From: Zobellia uliginosa
GTDB taxonomy: Bacteria; Bacteroidota; Bacteroidia; Flavobacteriales; Flavobacteriaceae
Assembly (NCBI RefSeq): GCF_900156625.1
Contig: NZ_FTOB01000005.1
Coordinates: 62,001-126,000 of the forward strand
Direction: 5' to 3'
DNA length: 64,000 bases
This document shows, in pieces, positions 18,711 to 27,660 of the stretch (position 1 is the first letter of the stretch; each line of letters begins with the position of its first letter). The notes beneath the pieces were generated by a model that saw nothing but the letters and a program-made list of their open reading frames with translations, was not told the DNA's origin and ran no database searches. The translations under genes and the position numbers were made by a program.

Positions 18711-20063
18711 ATGGACTTAAAACGCATACATAACGTATATTTTATTGGCATCGGAGGCATTGGTATGTCTGCTTTGGCACGTTATTTTAAGTTCGTTGGT
18801 AAGCAAGTGGCAGGTTATGATAAGACCGAAACACCACTTACCGAAGAACTTTCCGGCTTGGGTATCGCCATTCATTACGATGATGATATTACAGCGGTAG
18901 GGGAAGGTTTTAAAAATCAGGAAAACACCCTGGTGGTCTATACACCGGCAGTGCCTTTGGAGCATTCGGAATATCAATATTTTTTGGCCCAGGGTTTTGA
19001 AATCAAAAAACGCTCCGAAGTTTTGGGGCTTATTACCAAAGACAGCTTTTGTTTGGCTGTTGCGGGTACCCATGGCAAAACGACTACCACAAGTATTTTG
19101 GCACATCTGCTCAAAGAGTCCGGTGCTGCCTTTACGGGGTTTTTAGGAGGAATATCGGAAGATTTCAATAGTAACTTTGTGTTTGAGGGTACCGACTTTT
19201 CGGTGGTCGAGGCAGATGAGTTCGATCGTTCCTTCCTGAGGTTGTTTCCCGATGTGGCCTGTGTCACGTCTATGGATGCCGACCATTTGGATATATACGG
19301 TAATCCGGAAGAGTTACAGAGGTCATTTTTAGAGTTTGCCGATAAGATTCCTTCGGATGGAGCCCTTTTTGTACGAAAAGGTCTTCCCTTGGAAGGTATA
19401 ACCTATGGTATAGAAGACGGGGCGGATTATTGTATAACGCACCTAAGGATAGAAAACGGTACGTATGTTTTTGATTTGGTGACGCCGGAAAGCGTTTTGA
19501 CCAATGTAATGTTCAATAAGCCGGGCCGGCACAATCTTTTAAACGGATTGGTGGCTTTTGCCATGGCTACGCGTACGGGCTTGCCCCTCGAAAAATTGGC
19601 AAGTGCACTGGCGACCTTCAAAGGGGTGCAAAGGCGGTTTTCCTATAAGATAAAGACGGAGAAGTTGGTTTTTATCGACGATTATGCCCATCATCCTACC
19701 GAGATAAATGCGGTGTACGATGCGGTTACCGAAATGCATCCGGGCAAAAAAACATTGGCGGTCTTTCAGCCCCACCTGTTTTCGAGAACCAGGGATTTTG
19801 CCGATGCCTTTGCCCAAAGCCTTTCAAGGTTTGATAGTGTGCTGTTGTTGGATATCTATCCCGCGCGCGAAAAACCGATAAAAGGGGTAACGGCGGAATG
19901 GTTGATGGGGAAAATTACAAATCCGAAAAGAAAAATAATCGAGAAATCCAAATTGCTAAATGAGATAAAGCGGCAAAATCCAGAGGTACTTATTACTATG
20001 GGGGCCGGAGATATAGGATTGGAAGTAAGTAAAATCACAAAAGAATTACAAGATGCGTATTAA
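18711..20063 (+). CDS. murC: UDP-MurNAc:L-alanine ligase MurC
   Basis: MurC adds the first amino acid of the stem peptide. It has the N-terminal IGIGGIGMSALARYF loop, the ATP loop GTHGKTTTTS and the C-terminal DDYAHHPTEI motif. A GTG two codons upstream (18705) is also possible; the ATG at 18711 matches the usual start MDLKRIHNVYFIG. The end overlaps ftsQ by 11 bases. Confidence 0.96.
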   Translation: MDLKRIHNVYFIGIGGIGMSALARYFKFVGKQVAGYDKTETPLTEELSGLGIAIHYDDDITAVGEGFKNQENTLVVYTPAVPLEHSEYQYFLAQGFEIKKRSEVLGLITKDSFCLAVAGTHGKTTTTSILAHLLKESGAAFTGFLGGISEDFNSNFVFEGTDFSVVEADEFDRSFLRLFPDVACVTSMDADHLDIYGNPEELQRSFLEFADKIPSDGALFVRKGLPLEGITYGIEDGADYCITHLRIENGTYVFDLVTPESVLTNVMFNKPGRHNLLNGLVAFAMATRTGLPLEKLASALATFKGVQRRFSYKIKTEKLVFIDDYAHHPTEINAVYDAVTEMHPGKKTLAVFQPHLFSRTRDFADAFAQSLSRFDSVLLLDIYPAREKPIKGVTAEWLMGKITNPKRKIIEKSKLLNEIKRQNPEVLITMGAGDIGLEVSKITKELQDAY

Positions 20064-20772
20064 TTATAACTACATAAAGCTATTGGTCTTGGTCGTTGTA
20101 ATAACAGGGCTTTACGCATTTTCTAACCAAAGAAGTGCGAAAAGAGGTATAAACGGCATTGCTATTGATTTTGTGGAAAATCAAAATTTGTTCATTACGG
20201 AAGGCGCGGTTAATAAATTGTTAATACAAAAATTCGGCAGTCTTGAAAACGTGCCCAAAGAAAAATTAGTTTTGAATACTATAGAGAAGGCCATTGAGGC
20301 CAACAAAATGGTGAAAAGTGCCCAAGTTTATCTTACTGTAAACGGTAAGTTGGCGTCGAAAATCATTCAACGCACACCAATCGGACGTATAGAAGGGGAT
20401 TCAAAATTTTACCTTGACGAAGACGGAAAGCGGATGCCGCTGTCAACGAGTTATTCTGCACGCGTACCCATAATCACGGGCCGCATCACGGAAAAAGGCT
20501 TGGCAGATGTGTATAAAATTTTGAACTATGTCAATACGGACGAGTTTCTGAAGAAAAACATCATTGGGCTACATATCGAGAATGAAGATGAATATCAGCT
20601 TCGTTTTCGTACGGAAGAGTTTGTTGTCGATTTAGGAGACGTAGAAAGACTGGAAGAAAAGTTTAGTAATTTCAAGGCATTTTACGCCAAGGCAAATAAA
20701 GACAAAACTCTGCAAAACTATGATGTTGTTAGTTTGGAGTTTGACAATCAAGTAGTGTGCACCAAAATTTAA
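20053..20772 (+). CDS. ftsQ: Cell division protein FtsQ
   Basis: FtsQ is a single-pass division protein that recruits FtsL and its partners. The 239-residue protein has a short cytoplasmic N-terminus, one membrane segment (about residues 7-23), a POTRA-like domain, and the FtsQ beta domain. Identity to proteobacterial FtsQ is low, so the call depends on layout and position between murC and ftsA. The ATG overlaps the murC end, and ftsA starts 3 bases after the stop. Confidence 0.88.
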   Translation: MRINYNYIKLLVLVVVITGLYAFSNQRSAKRGINGIAIDFVENQNLFITEGAVNKLLIQKFGSLENVPKEKLVLNTIEKAIEANKMVKSAQVYLTVNGKLASKIIQRTPIGRIEGDSKFYLDEDGKRMPLSTSYSARVPIITGRITEKGLADVYKILNYVNTDEFLKKNIIGLHIENEDEYQLRFRTEEFVVDLGDVERLEEKFSNFKAFYAKANKDKTLQNYDVVSLEFDNQVVCTKI

Positions 20773-20775
20773 GTT

Positions 20776-22113
20776 ATGGAAGTAGGTAATTATTCGGTAG
20801 GATTGGACATTGGAACAACCAAGATCGTAGCCATAATCGGTAAGAAAAACGAGTATGGTAAAATTGAGGTTCTGGGCATCGGTAAATCTAAGAGTTTAGG
20901 GGTGCACCGAGGTGTTGTAAACAATATTACGCAAACCATTCAATCGATACAGCAGGCTGTGGAAGAGGCGGAAGCCAATTCCGGTTTGAAGATTGGGTCG
21001 GTTGTGGTCGGTATTGCCGGGCAGCATATAAGAAGTCTGCACCATAGCGATTATATCACCAGGCCCGATTCAGAGGAGGTCATCAATGATGATGATCTGG
21101 ATAAGCTTTGTAACCAGGTTTACAAGTTGGTAATGCTTCCGGGTGAAGAGATCATTCACGTACTTCCGCAAGAGTATAAAGTGGACGGACAGGCCGAGAT
21201 CAAAGAGCCGATTGGCATGTATGGTGGCCGTCTTGAAGCTAATTTCCATGTGGTGGTAGGCCAGGTTTCTTCCATCAAGAATGTAGGCAGGTGTATCAAG
21301 AGTGCCGGACTCGATCTAGGGAACATCACCCTTGAGCCCTTGGCGTCTTCCGATGCGGTTTTGAGCAAGGAAGAAAAAGAAGCTGGTGTGGCATTGATCG
21401 ATATAGGGGGCGGTACTACCGACTTGGCCATTTTTAAGGATGGTATCATACGGCATACGGCCGTAATTCCATTTGGTGGCGGTGTAATCACCGAAGACAT
21501 CAAGGAAGGTTGCTCCATTATTGAAAAGCAGGCAGAACTTTTAAAGATAAGGTTCGGTTCGGCTTGGCCAGGTGAAAACAAGGATAATGAAATTGTTTCC
21601 ATACCCGGTCTTCGTGGTAGGGAACCTAAGGAAATTACCCTTAAGAACCTTTCGAAAATCATTCATGCACGCGTTGTTGAGATCGTAGAGCAAGTCTATA
21701 CGGAAATCAAGAATTACGGCCATGAAGAACAGAAAAAGAAACTGATTGCAGGTATAGTGCTTACAGGTGGCGGTAGCCAGTTGAAGCATTTAAAGCAATT
21801 GGTTGAATATATTACGGGTATGGATACACGTATCGGATACCCTAATGAACATTTGGCGGGCGATTCAGATGCCGAAATCGCCAGTCCCCTCTACGCTACC
21901 GCCGTTGGTCTTTTGATGAACGCCGTAGCCAATGAGAAAAAAATCAAAACGGCAGAAACCAAAGAAACGATCGTAGACGAAGGAGAGCTCGTTATGGCGG
22001 GACACGAAGAGGAAGCGCCGCAATCAAATGGGCCTAAGGTCAAGAAAGAGCGCAAATCGGTATTTGATAAATGGTCGGAAAAGTTGAAGGACTTTTTGGA
22101 TAATGCCGAGTAA
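20776..22113 (+). CDS. ftsA: Cell division protein FtsA
   Basis: FtsA is an actin-like ATPase that tethers FtsZ to the membrane and links it to the septal synthases. The phosphate-1 loop VGLDIGTTKIVAIIG is at the N-terminus, the phosphate-2 segment is DIGGGTTDLAIF, and the adenosine motif LTGGGSQLKHL is in the last third. The C-terminus, after an acidic linker, is an amphipathic helix (SVFDKWSEKLKDFL) that would bind the membrane. The length of 445 residues is slightly above E. coli (420). Confidence 0.96.
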   Translation: MEVGNYSVGLDIGTTKIVAIIGKKNEYGKIEVLGIGKSKSLGVHRGVVNNITQTIQSIQQAVEEAEANSGLKIGSVVVGIAGQHIRSLHHSDYITRPDSEEVINDDDLDKLCNQVYKLVMLPGEEIIHVLPQEYKVDGQAEIKEPIGMYGGRLEANFHVVVGQVSSIKNVGRCIKSAGLDLGNITLEPLASSDAVLSKEEKEAGVALIDIGGGTTDLAIFKDGIIRHTAVIPFGGGVITEDIKEGCSIIEKQAELLKIRFGSAWPGENKDNEIVSIPGLRGREPKEITLKNLSKIIHARVVEIVEQVYTEIKNYGHEEQKKKLIAGIVLTGGGSQLKHLKQLVEYITGMDTRIGYPNEHLAGDSDAEIASPLYATAVGLLMNAVANEKKIKTAETKETIVDEGELVMAGHEEEAPQSNGPKVKKERKSVFDKWSEKLKDFLDNAE

Positions 22114-22150
22114 AGACAGAAACACACATTAACCAGTAATAAAAGACACT

Positions 22151-24112
22151 ATGAACAACAACACGGAATTTGATGGAATTTCATTTGATCTTCCGAAGAA
22201 TCAAAGCAATGTAATTAAAGTAATCGGCGTAGGGGGCGGTGGTAGCAACGCAATCAACCACATGTTTCAGTCGGGTATCAATGGCGTAGATTTCGTCATT
22301 TGTAATACCGATTCACAGGCCTTAAATAATAGTCCTGTACCTACCAAAATACAATTGGGTGTTTCATTGACCGAAGGTTTGGGTGCTGGTGCCAACCCTG
22401 AGGTAGGTGAACAGGCCGCTTTGGAAAGTATGGAGGAGATCAAACAGATGTTGGCCACTACTACCAAAATGATATTTATTACCGCTGGTATGGGTGGTGG
22501 TACCGGTACAGGTGCCGCACCGGTAATAGCCAAACAAGCAAAAGAATTGGACGTGCTTACCGTGGGCATCGTTACCATGCCTTTTGAGTTTGAAGGTAAA
22601 ATGCGTTGCGAACAGGCAAGGATTGGTATTGAAAAACTACGTTCCAATGTAGATTCCTTGATCGTTATCAATAATAACAAACTACGTGAAGTCTACGGAA
22701 ACTTAGGTTTCAAGGCAGGTTTCTCTAAAGCGGATGAAGTATTATCGACCGCGGCAAGAGGTATAGCCGAGGTTATTACCCACCACTATACCCAGAATAT
22801 TGACCTTAGGGATGCCAAGACGGTACTTTCTAATAGTGGTACCGCCATTATGGGTTCGGCCCAGGCAACCGGTTCCGCAAGGGCGCACGAGGCTATCACA
22901 AAAGCCTTGGATTCTCCCCTGCTTAATGATAACAAGATCAGTGGGGCCAAGAACGTACTTTTGCTTATCGTTTCAGGTTCTCAAGAAATTACTATCGATG
23001 AAATCGGTGAGATCAACGATTATATTCAGGTCGAGGCCGGCCATGGTGCCAACATCATCATGGGTGTCGGTGAAGACGAAGATTTAGGGGAAGCGATTGC
23101 CGTAACCGTTATTGCTACGGGTTTCGATGTTGATCAGCAGAACGATATCGTAAATACCGAGGCCAAAAAAATCATCCATACTTTGGAAGATGAGCAACGT
23201 GCCCAACACGATTTGACGGCTAGAAAGAATATCGTTCATCAAATGCCGATCGAAACAGTAAAGGAAGAAGCGCCGGTGATCAAACACACTCTTGAGGAAG
23301 ATGTGAAAGAGGAGCCGGGTATGGATTTAGTGGAAACCACAAGCTATATCAAAAACTTCAACGTTTTTTATGAAGAGGTGTTAGAGGAAGTGGCCGAAGT
23401 CGATACTTCAGAAGACGATTTTGTAATCGTAAATGCTCAAGATTCAATAAACGATATGGAGGTGGTCGATCCCATGACCGTTCCTTACGACAATCTAAAG
23501 GAAGAGCAGATCACTATGAGCTTTGATATGCCCTTGACGCAAAAAGACGAGGTGGATGAAGAGGAGCAAGAGAACGTTATTACTTTTAGCCTAGACGATG
23601 ATGTAAAGGATATTGAGGTAAAAAGCCATGTAGAGGTCATTCCTGTTATAGAACACAACGACCAAGGTGAAAAGCGCTATAGCTTAGATGACTATATGGA
23701 AATAGAGGATAAGCTGAACAGGGCGAAACCGGTTCAAAAGCAAGCGCCAAAACCACAACAGGTGGTAAAGGAAGAGCCTAGAATAGAGGTGAAGGCGGTT
23801 GAAAGAAGGGTGGAAACACAAGAACAGCCTCCTGTTGAAGTCGATCCGATGAACAGTCCTATCGAAGACCTTTTAAGGGAAAGGGCCGATGAGCGAAGAA
23901 GAAAGTTGAAAGATTTCAACTATAAGTTCCAGAACAGTGTTAGCAGTATAGATGAAATTGAAAAAGAACCGGCCTACAGACGTCAGGGAATCGATTTAAA
24001 CGATGTCAGAAGAGATGAAACCAGGGTTTCAAGAACGACGTTAAGTGAGGATAGTAACGATGAGATTAGGTTGCGCTCCAACAATTCTTTTCTACACGAT
24101 AATGTAGATTAA
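22151..24112 (+). CDS. ftsZ: Cell division GTPase FtsZ with long C-terminal tail
   Basis: FtsZ is the tubulin-like GTPase that forms the division ring. The GTPase core covers about residues 18-325, with the signature GGGTGTG at 115-121 and the T7 loop NIDLRDA. The protein then continues for about 325 more residues, rich in Glu, Asp, Val and Gln with basic stretches near the end, so it is 653 residues against 383 in E. coli. The last residues (RLRSNNSFLHDNVD) do not resemble the proteobacterial partner-binding tail. It is the last gene of the cluster and is followed by a terminator. Confidence 0.97.
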   Translation: MNNNTEFDGISFDLPKNQSNVIKVIGVGGGGSNAINHMFQSGINGVDFVICNTDSQALNNSPVPTKIQLGVSLTEGLGAGANPEVGEQAALESMEEIKQMLATTTKMIFITAGMGGGTGTGAAPVIAKQAKELDVLTVGIVTMPFEFEGKMRCEQARIGIEKLRSNVDSLIVINNNKLREVYGNLGFKAGFSKADEVLSTAARGIAEVITHHYTQNIDLRDAKTVLSNSGTAIMGSAQATGSARAHEAITKALDSPLLNDNKISGAKNVLLLIVSGSQEITIDEIGEINDYIQVEAGHGANIIMGVGEDEDLGEAIAVTVIATGFDVDQQNDIVNTEAKKIIHTLEDEQRAQHDLTARKNIVHQMPIETVKEEAPVIKHTLEEDVKEEPGMDLVETTSYIKNFNVFYEEVLEEVAEVDTSEDDFVIVNAQDSINDMEVVDPMTVPYDNLKEEQITMSFDMPLTQKDEVDEEEQENVITFSLDDDVKDIEVKSHVEVIPVIEHNDQGEKRYSLDDYMEIEDKLNRAKPVQKQAPKPQQVVKEEPRIEVKAVERRVETQEQPPVEVDPMNSPIEDLLRERADERRRKLKDFNYKFQNSVSSIDEIEKEPAYRRQGIDLNDVRRDETRVSRTTLSEDSNDEIRLRSNNSFLHDNVD

Positions 24113-24145
24113 GGATTTCAAAATAAACTTAACTAACTCAAGCTT

Positions 24146-24177
24146 AAACCCGAAAAAATTAGTTTTTTTTCGGGTTT
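24146..24177 (+). terminator. Terminator of the dcw cluster
   Basis: The inverted repeat AAACCCGAAAAAA / TTTTTTTTCGGGTTT closes on a short loop and ends in T-rich sequence, 34 bases after the ftsZ stop. It separates the cluster from yqeY. Confidence 0.85.
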
Positions 24178-24209
24178 ATTTTTTATCTTCGCATTCCTAA
24201 ATAAAAAGC

Positions 24210-24656
24210 ATGGGCTTACAACAAAAGGTAATGGAACAGATGAAAGCGGCAATGAGGGCAAAGGATGCCGTTGCGCTAGAATCGCTCCGTGCCATTAAGT
24301 CGGCTTTGCTTTTGGCCCAGACCAGTGGAACGGGTGGTGAAATGACCGAGGAGGAAGAAGTGAAACTGGTTCAAAAACTAGTGAAGCAAAGAAAGGATAG
24401 TGCCGCCATTTTTAAGGAACAAGGTAGGGAAGACCTAGCGGAACCCGAACTGGCACAGGTAGCCGTAATCGAGCAATTTTTGCCGGAACAGCTTACCGAA
24501 GAAGAAATAGAAAAAGTAGTGGTTCAGACCATAGACGCCACAGGAGCGTCTGGTATGAAAGATATGGGCAAGGTTATGGGCATGGTGTCCAAGGAATTGG
24601 CCGGTCAGGCCGATGGTAAGACCATTTCGGCCATAGTAAAACAGAAATTAGCATAA
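24210..24656 (+). CDS. yqeY: GatB/YqeY domain protein
   Basis: A 148-residue soluble protein consisting only of the GatB/YqeY domain, the part of amidotransferase subunit GatB that contacts tRNA. It begins MGLQQKVMEQMKAAMRAKDAVALESLRAIKSAL and ends in the helical tail. The free-standing protein has no settled function; a role in tRNA metabolism is suspected from its fold. A tRNA-Arg gene starts only 4 bases after its stop codon. Confidence 0.92.
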   Translation: MGLQQKVMEQMKAAMRAKDAVALESLRAIKSALLLAQTSGTGGEMTEEEEVKLVQKLVKQRKDSAAIFKEQGREDLAEPELAQVAVIEQFLPEQLTEEEIEKVVVQTIDATGASGMKDMGKVMGMVSKELAGQADGKTISAIVKQKLA

Positions 24657-24660
24657 AATT

Positions 24661-24734
24661 GGCCCCGTGGCGCAACTGAATAGCGCATCAGATTTCGGCT
24701 CTGAGGGTTGCAGGTTTGAATCCTGCCGGGGTCA
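24661..24734 (+). tRNA. tRNA-Arg (anticodon TCG)
   Basis: A 74-base cloverleaf: the acceptor stem GGCCCCG pairs with CGGGGTC, with discriminator A. The anticodon stem TCAGA/TCTGA encloses the loop TTTCGGC, giving anticodon TCG, which reads CGA. The T arm contains GGTTTGAATCC. The 3' CCA is not encoded. It lies 4 bases behind yqeY and ahead of a terminator, so it is probably processed from a shared transcript. Confidence 0.92.
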
Positions 24735-24745
24735 CAATTTTATCG

Positions 24746-24784
24746 AAAGCTCTTTAGACTCAAGGTTTAAAGGGCTTTTTTTTA
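24746..24784 (+). terminator. Terminator after tRNA-Arg
   Basis: The stem AAAGCTCTTTA / TAAAGGGCTTT has a single G-T pair and is followed by an eight-T tract, 12 bases past the tRNA. Confidence 0.85.
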
Positions 24785-24847
24785 TGGCGATGGTACTTTT
24801 TAACTCGAGAAGCGAAATGAGGACAGTCGCTTTGAAAGGTATTGTCA

Positions 24848-25810
24848 CTATCGCGAAACAGTTCGTTTTTGTGCCGCTATGATTTCCCCTACGGCCTGTC
24901 TGTACTTTACAGGATTCCCCGCTTTTTTTATGGCCTTGTAGACTTTTTGAGGGTGGTGGGTAGATTGGGAAAAAAACTCCCAGAAACCAAGCATTTTCAT
25001 CTTTATAGGGGTCGGGCCCGAAAGCATGGCGTCGTACTGTGTGTAGATGGTATCGTGAAATTCCCTGAAAATATCCCAGCGATCGACAGGGTAGTCCGTA
25101 GTGTCCGCTTTGATCATGCTGGGTAAAAACGGATCGGCGATAAGGCCCCTGCCTATCATAAAATGGTTTATGGATGGGAAGCGTTCCCTCAAGGTCTTGA
25201 ACTGTGCTACGCTAGTGATATCGCCGTTGTAGTACAAGGTGTGTTTTGCTACATCCACGCATTTTTGAAAGGCTTCTAGGTCTACGCCTCCTTTGTATAA
25301 TTGTTTCCCCAGTCGGGCATGGATGGCCACGTTTTTAAGAGGGTACTTTTCCAGTATGGGAAAGGCCTCTAATATTTCATTGCTGTTCTCGTAGCCGAGA
25401 CGCATTTTCATCGAAATGGTAATATCGGTCTCGCTATGTGCACGATCTAATATATGGTCTATTTTTTCGGTATTGCAAATAAGGCCCGAACCCATTCCGC
25501 TATTGGTGACCATAGGATAGGGGCAACCCAGATTCCAGTTCAGTTCCGTATATCCTAAAGACTGAATATATTTTATTACAAATAAAAAATGTTCGACGTC
25601 TGCCGTCATTACTTGTGGAATGAGTTCCAGGGAAGTATTTACCTCAGGGTTCAAATCGCGCTGGTACGAGCCCTTGATGATCATCTTTCGGTTAAACCGG
25701 ATGTATGGGGCGTAATAGGTGTCTATTCCTCCAAAAAACTTCTGCTGTGCATTGCGAAAAACAAAATCGGTAAAGCCTTGTAAAGGGGAAGATAATAGTG
25801 TGTAAGACAT
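24848..25810 (-). CDS. tRNA-dihydrouridine synthase
   Basis: An FMN enzyme that reduces uridine in tRNA to dihydrouridine. The TIM-barrel signature begins LLSSPLQGFTDFVFR. The catalytic region is NLGCPYPMVTNSGMGSGL with the active-site Cys, the phosphate-binding part is MIGRGLIADPF, and HARLGKQLYKGG supplies the FMN-contact histidine. The frame opens at 25831, but that ATG falls within a promoter box, so the ATG at 25810 was taken, giving 320 residues. The position modified cannot be assigned between DusA, DusB and DusC. Confidence 0.92.
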   Translation of the reverse strand: MSYTLLSSPLQGFTDFVFRNAQQKFFGGIDTYYAPYIRFNRKMIIKGSYQRDLNPEVNTSLELIPQVMTADVEHFLFVIKYIQSLGYTELNWNLGCPYPMVTNSGMGSGLICNTEKIDHILDRAHSETDITISMKMRLGYENSNEILEAFPILEKYPLKNVAIHARLGKQLYKGGVDLEAFQKCVDVAKHTLYYNGDITSVAQFKTLRERFPSINHFMIGRGLIADPFLPSMIKADTTDYPVDRWDIFREFHDTIYTQYDAMLSGPTPIKMKMLGFWEFFSQSTHHPQKVYKAIKKAGNPVKYRQAVGEIIAAQKRTVSR

Positions 25811-25828
25811 CAACGGGTTTTGAGGGTA

Positions 25829-25836
25829 CAAAGATA
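25829..25836 (-). promoter_or_regulatory. -7 promoter box of the dus gene
   Basis: On the minus strand this reads TATCTTTG, an exact TAnnTTTG element 18 bases before the chosen start codon. It overlaps the more distal in-frame ATG and so argues against it. Confidence 0.5.
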
Positions 25837-25978
25837 AGGCAATATCACGATATTTCGATATGGGGCCTTAGGAGCTTTATTCTGGTTGTTTTTAAAAGGG
25901 GCGGATGTAAAATCTTTAAGTGACGGGGAGAAGTGACTTGATCTCATAAAAACATACAGGCCGATTTACATCGTATTC

Positions 25979-26320
25979 TTAGATGATGTCAATGACCTCC
26001 TCGCATATATAATGCGTTGTGCCAACGATAAGGGCCAAGATCAAAATGACCAGAAGACGGATCAAGCTTCGGTTTGCATTGGTTGCGAAGCTTTTTTTGA
26101 GATAAAAGTGATTGATTATAATGAATAGAAAGGCTATTATGCTTCCAATGACCAATCCTACATGAAATAGGCTGACACCGTAAACCCAGTCAAACATTTT
26201 TAAAATACCGGAGGAAGGCTTCGGTTTTGGGCCTAAAATTATTCGCATGTATGCGATTCCGGCTAGTAGTGATATGAATATCCAGACGAAGTAGCCTAGG
26301 GCTTGTTGTATTCTATGCAT
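25979..26320 (-). CDS. Small membrane protein of unknown function
   Basis: A 113-residue protein with three predicted membrane segments (about residues 8-28, 47-70 and 85-103) and basic loops between them. I do not recognise a family. The last segment ends THYICEEVIDII. It lies on the minus strand between panE and dus, with about 50 bases to panE, so it may be transcribed with panE. Confidence 0.65.
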   Translation of the reverse strand: MHRIQQALGYFVWIFISLLAGIAYMRIILGPKPKPSSGILKMFDWVYGVSLFHVGLVIGSIIAFLFIIINHFYLKKSFATNANRSLIRLLVILILALIVGTTHYICEEVIDII

Positions 26321-26371
26321 GATGACGGGTAGAACGGTAAATTTAAGCGTATGGTTTTTTTTTGCATCGTT

Positions 26372-27289
26372 TTAAACCGTGATTTTTGTGCCCATCTCTT
26401 CATAATGGTCAACCTTGACCCCGAATTTTTTACCGGTAGTTATCATATAATCGACCAAATTGGCTTTTTCGGTATTTTTATTCTTGCTTTTAACGTCTAG
26501 TTGAAGGGAGGTTTTTGATTGATAGGGAAAATTTGAGAGCATCGCCAATGCCTCATTGATATCCTTATCGCTTAAGGTGATGTTAAAGTGCTTCGCCAGT
26601 TCTTTGACTTCCTTCATCATTTTTTCAAGTTTGGCCATGTGTGTTGGGTTTTCGGCCAACTCCCCAAGTGTAATGTCGAGCGCCGCGGTCATTGCGGCCA
26701 GGGGAGAAACAAAAAGGTATTTTTTCCATAGTATGGTTTTGATATCCTTGGTGTAACTTGCATTTAGGCCCCCTTTTACCAATAGTTCCTCTAACCATTT
26801 GAAATCTTGGGAATCACTATTTCCAAAGAAAATTTTTCCTGGGCCTCCGAGGTGTTTTACTACTCCCGGTTGTTCTATGTTTGAAACGATGTAGATACAG
26901 GCTTCGAGTATTTTTAAACTGTCGTGGTCAATGCTGTTTTCGATTAGGTTTTTTGAGTCTACCCCATTCTGTAAAGGAAGAATTATTGTTTCCTTCTTCA
27001 GGCAATCTTGATATTGGCCAATGGCATTGCCGAGTGAAAACGATTTGGTCGATACGATCAATAGGTCGAGCAAACCTATTTCCTTGCTGTCATCCGATAC
27101 CAAATAGGGTTTGCATGTAATGGTTTTGCCTTCTGTGGTCAATGATAGGCCATTGGTGGTAATGCTTTCCTTGGTTTTGTTTCGGCAAATAAAAATGATC
27201 TGGGTATCTGGATCGTCTTTGTAATTTTCGGTAAGTTTTGCCCCGACGAAACTCCCGACTCCACCCATTCCTAAAATTCCTATTTTCAT
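26372..27289 (-). CDS. 2-dehydropantoate 2-reductase family protein (PanE/ApbA)
   Basis: An NADPH-dependent ketopantoate reductase-like enzyme; the family makes pantoate for coenzyme A. The N-terminal Rossmann loop is GILGMGGVGSFVGA, the substrate loop contains LPLQNGVDS, and a C-terminal helical domain contains LWKKYLFVSPLAAMTA, where family members have a catalytic Lys. The length of 305 residues is normal. Many bacteria carry paralogues with other 2-keto-acid substrates, so pantoate synthesis is likely but not certain. No other coenzyme A gene is nearby. Confidence 0.85.
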   Translation of the reverse strand: MKIGILGMGGVGSFVGAKLTENYKDDPDTQIIFICRNKTKESITTNGLSLTTEGKTITCKPYLVSDDSKEIGLLDLLIVSTKSFSLGNAIGQYQDCLKKETIILPLQNGVDSKNLIENSIDHDSLKILEACIYIVSNIEQPGVVKHLGGPGKIFFGNSDSQDFKWLEELLVKGGLNASYTKDIKTILWKKYLFVSPLAAMTAALDITLGELAENPTHMAKLEKMMKEVKELAKHFNITLSDKDINEALAMLSNFPYQSKTSLQLDVKSKNKNTEKANLVDYMITTGKKFGVKVDHYEEMGTKITV

Positions 27290-27660
27290 ATGTTTTATTT
27301 ATTTGTCAAAAGTCTTGGCAACCATTGGAACTAGAGTCGATTCGACGGTTGTGTTATATGTGGATTGTATAAAAATAGGCAAACCTTTTGATTAAGCCTC
27401 GGCTCTGTATGACTAATATCCTGTATGCCAATCCGTATGTTTTGTCGTAATTCCCTATAGGTCTTAATATGAGCGGATACGGATCAGGTGATGCTGTAAA
27501 CCTCCATTTATAAGCAAAAACCTGCATCTTATACATTTTTGTGCGCAGCACATAAGAACTTTATGAAATAACTTACATTTTGCTTTACCTTAATCCTACT
27601 TAAGGCGCATTGTTGTTTCTTATAAACGTATTAAACTATTAATTTTCGAGTATTAGTGGC
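27290..27660. other. 371-base intergenic region
   Basis: This divergent spacer between panE and the acyltransferase-like gene must hold both promoters. On the plus strand a near-match to the -7 element (TAATTTTC) lies about 20 bases before 27661. A 65-codon minus-strand open frame (27354-27551) has no recognisable features and I do not count it as a gene. I saw no terminator, tRNA or convincing repeat here. Confidence 0.5.

Noticed and set aside
22267-22680. A 137-codon frame antisense to ftsZ, and similar long antisense frames inside accD, pnp, the RND pump and the TonB receptor genes.
   Set aside because: They mirror the codon structure of strongly conserved genes on the other strand and have no own domains or promoters.
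24667-24882. A 71-codon plus-strand open frame starting inside the tRNA-Arg gene.
   Set aside because: It overlaps the tRNA and its terminator, and its sequence has no protein-like features.
27354-27551. A 65-codon minus-strand open frame between panE and the acyltransferase-like gene.
   Set aside because: No start context, signal or recognisable motif, and it fills a divergent promoter region. It could be a degraded gene, but nothing supports this.
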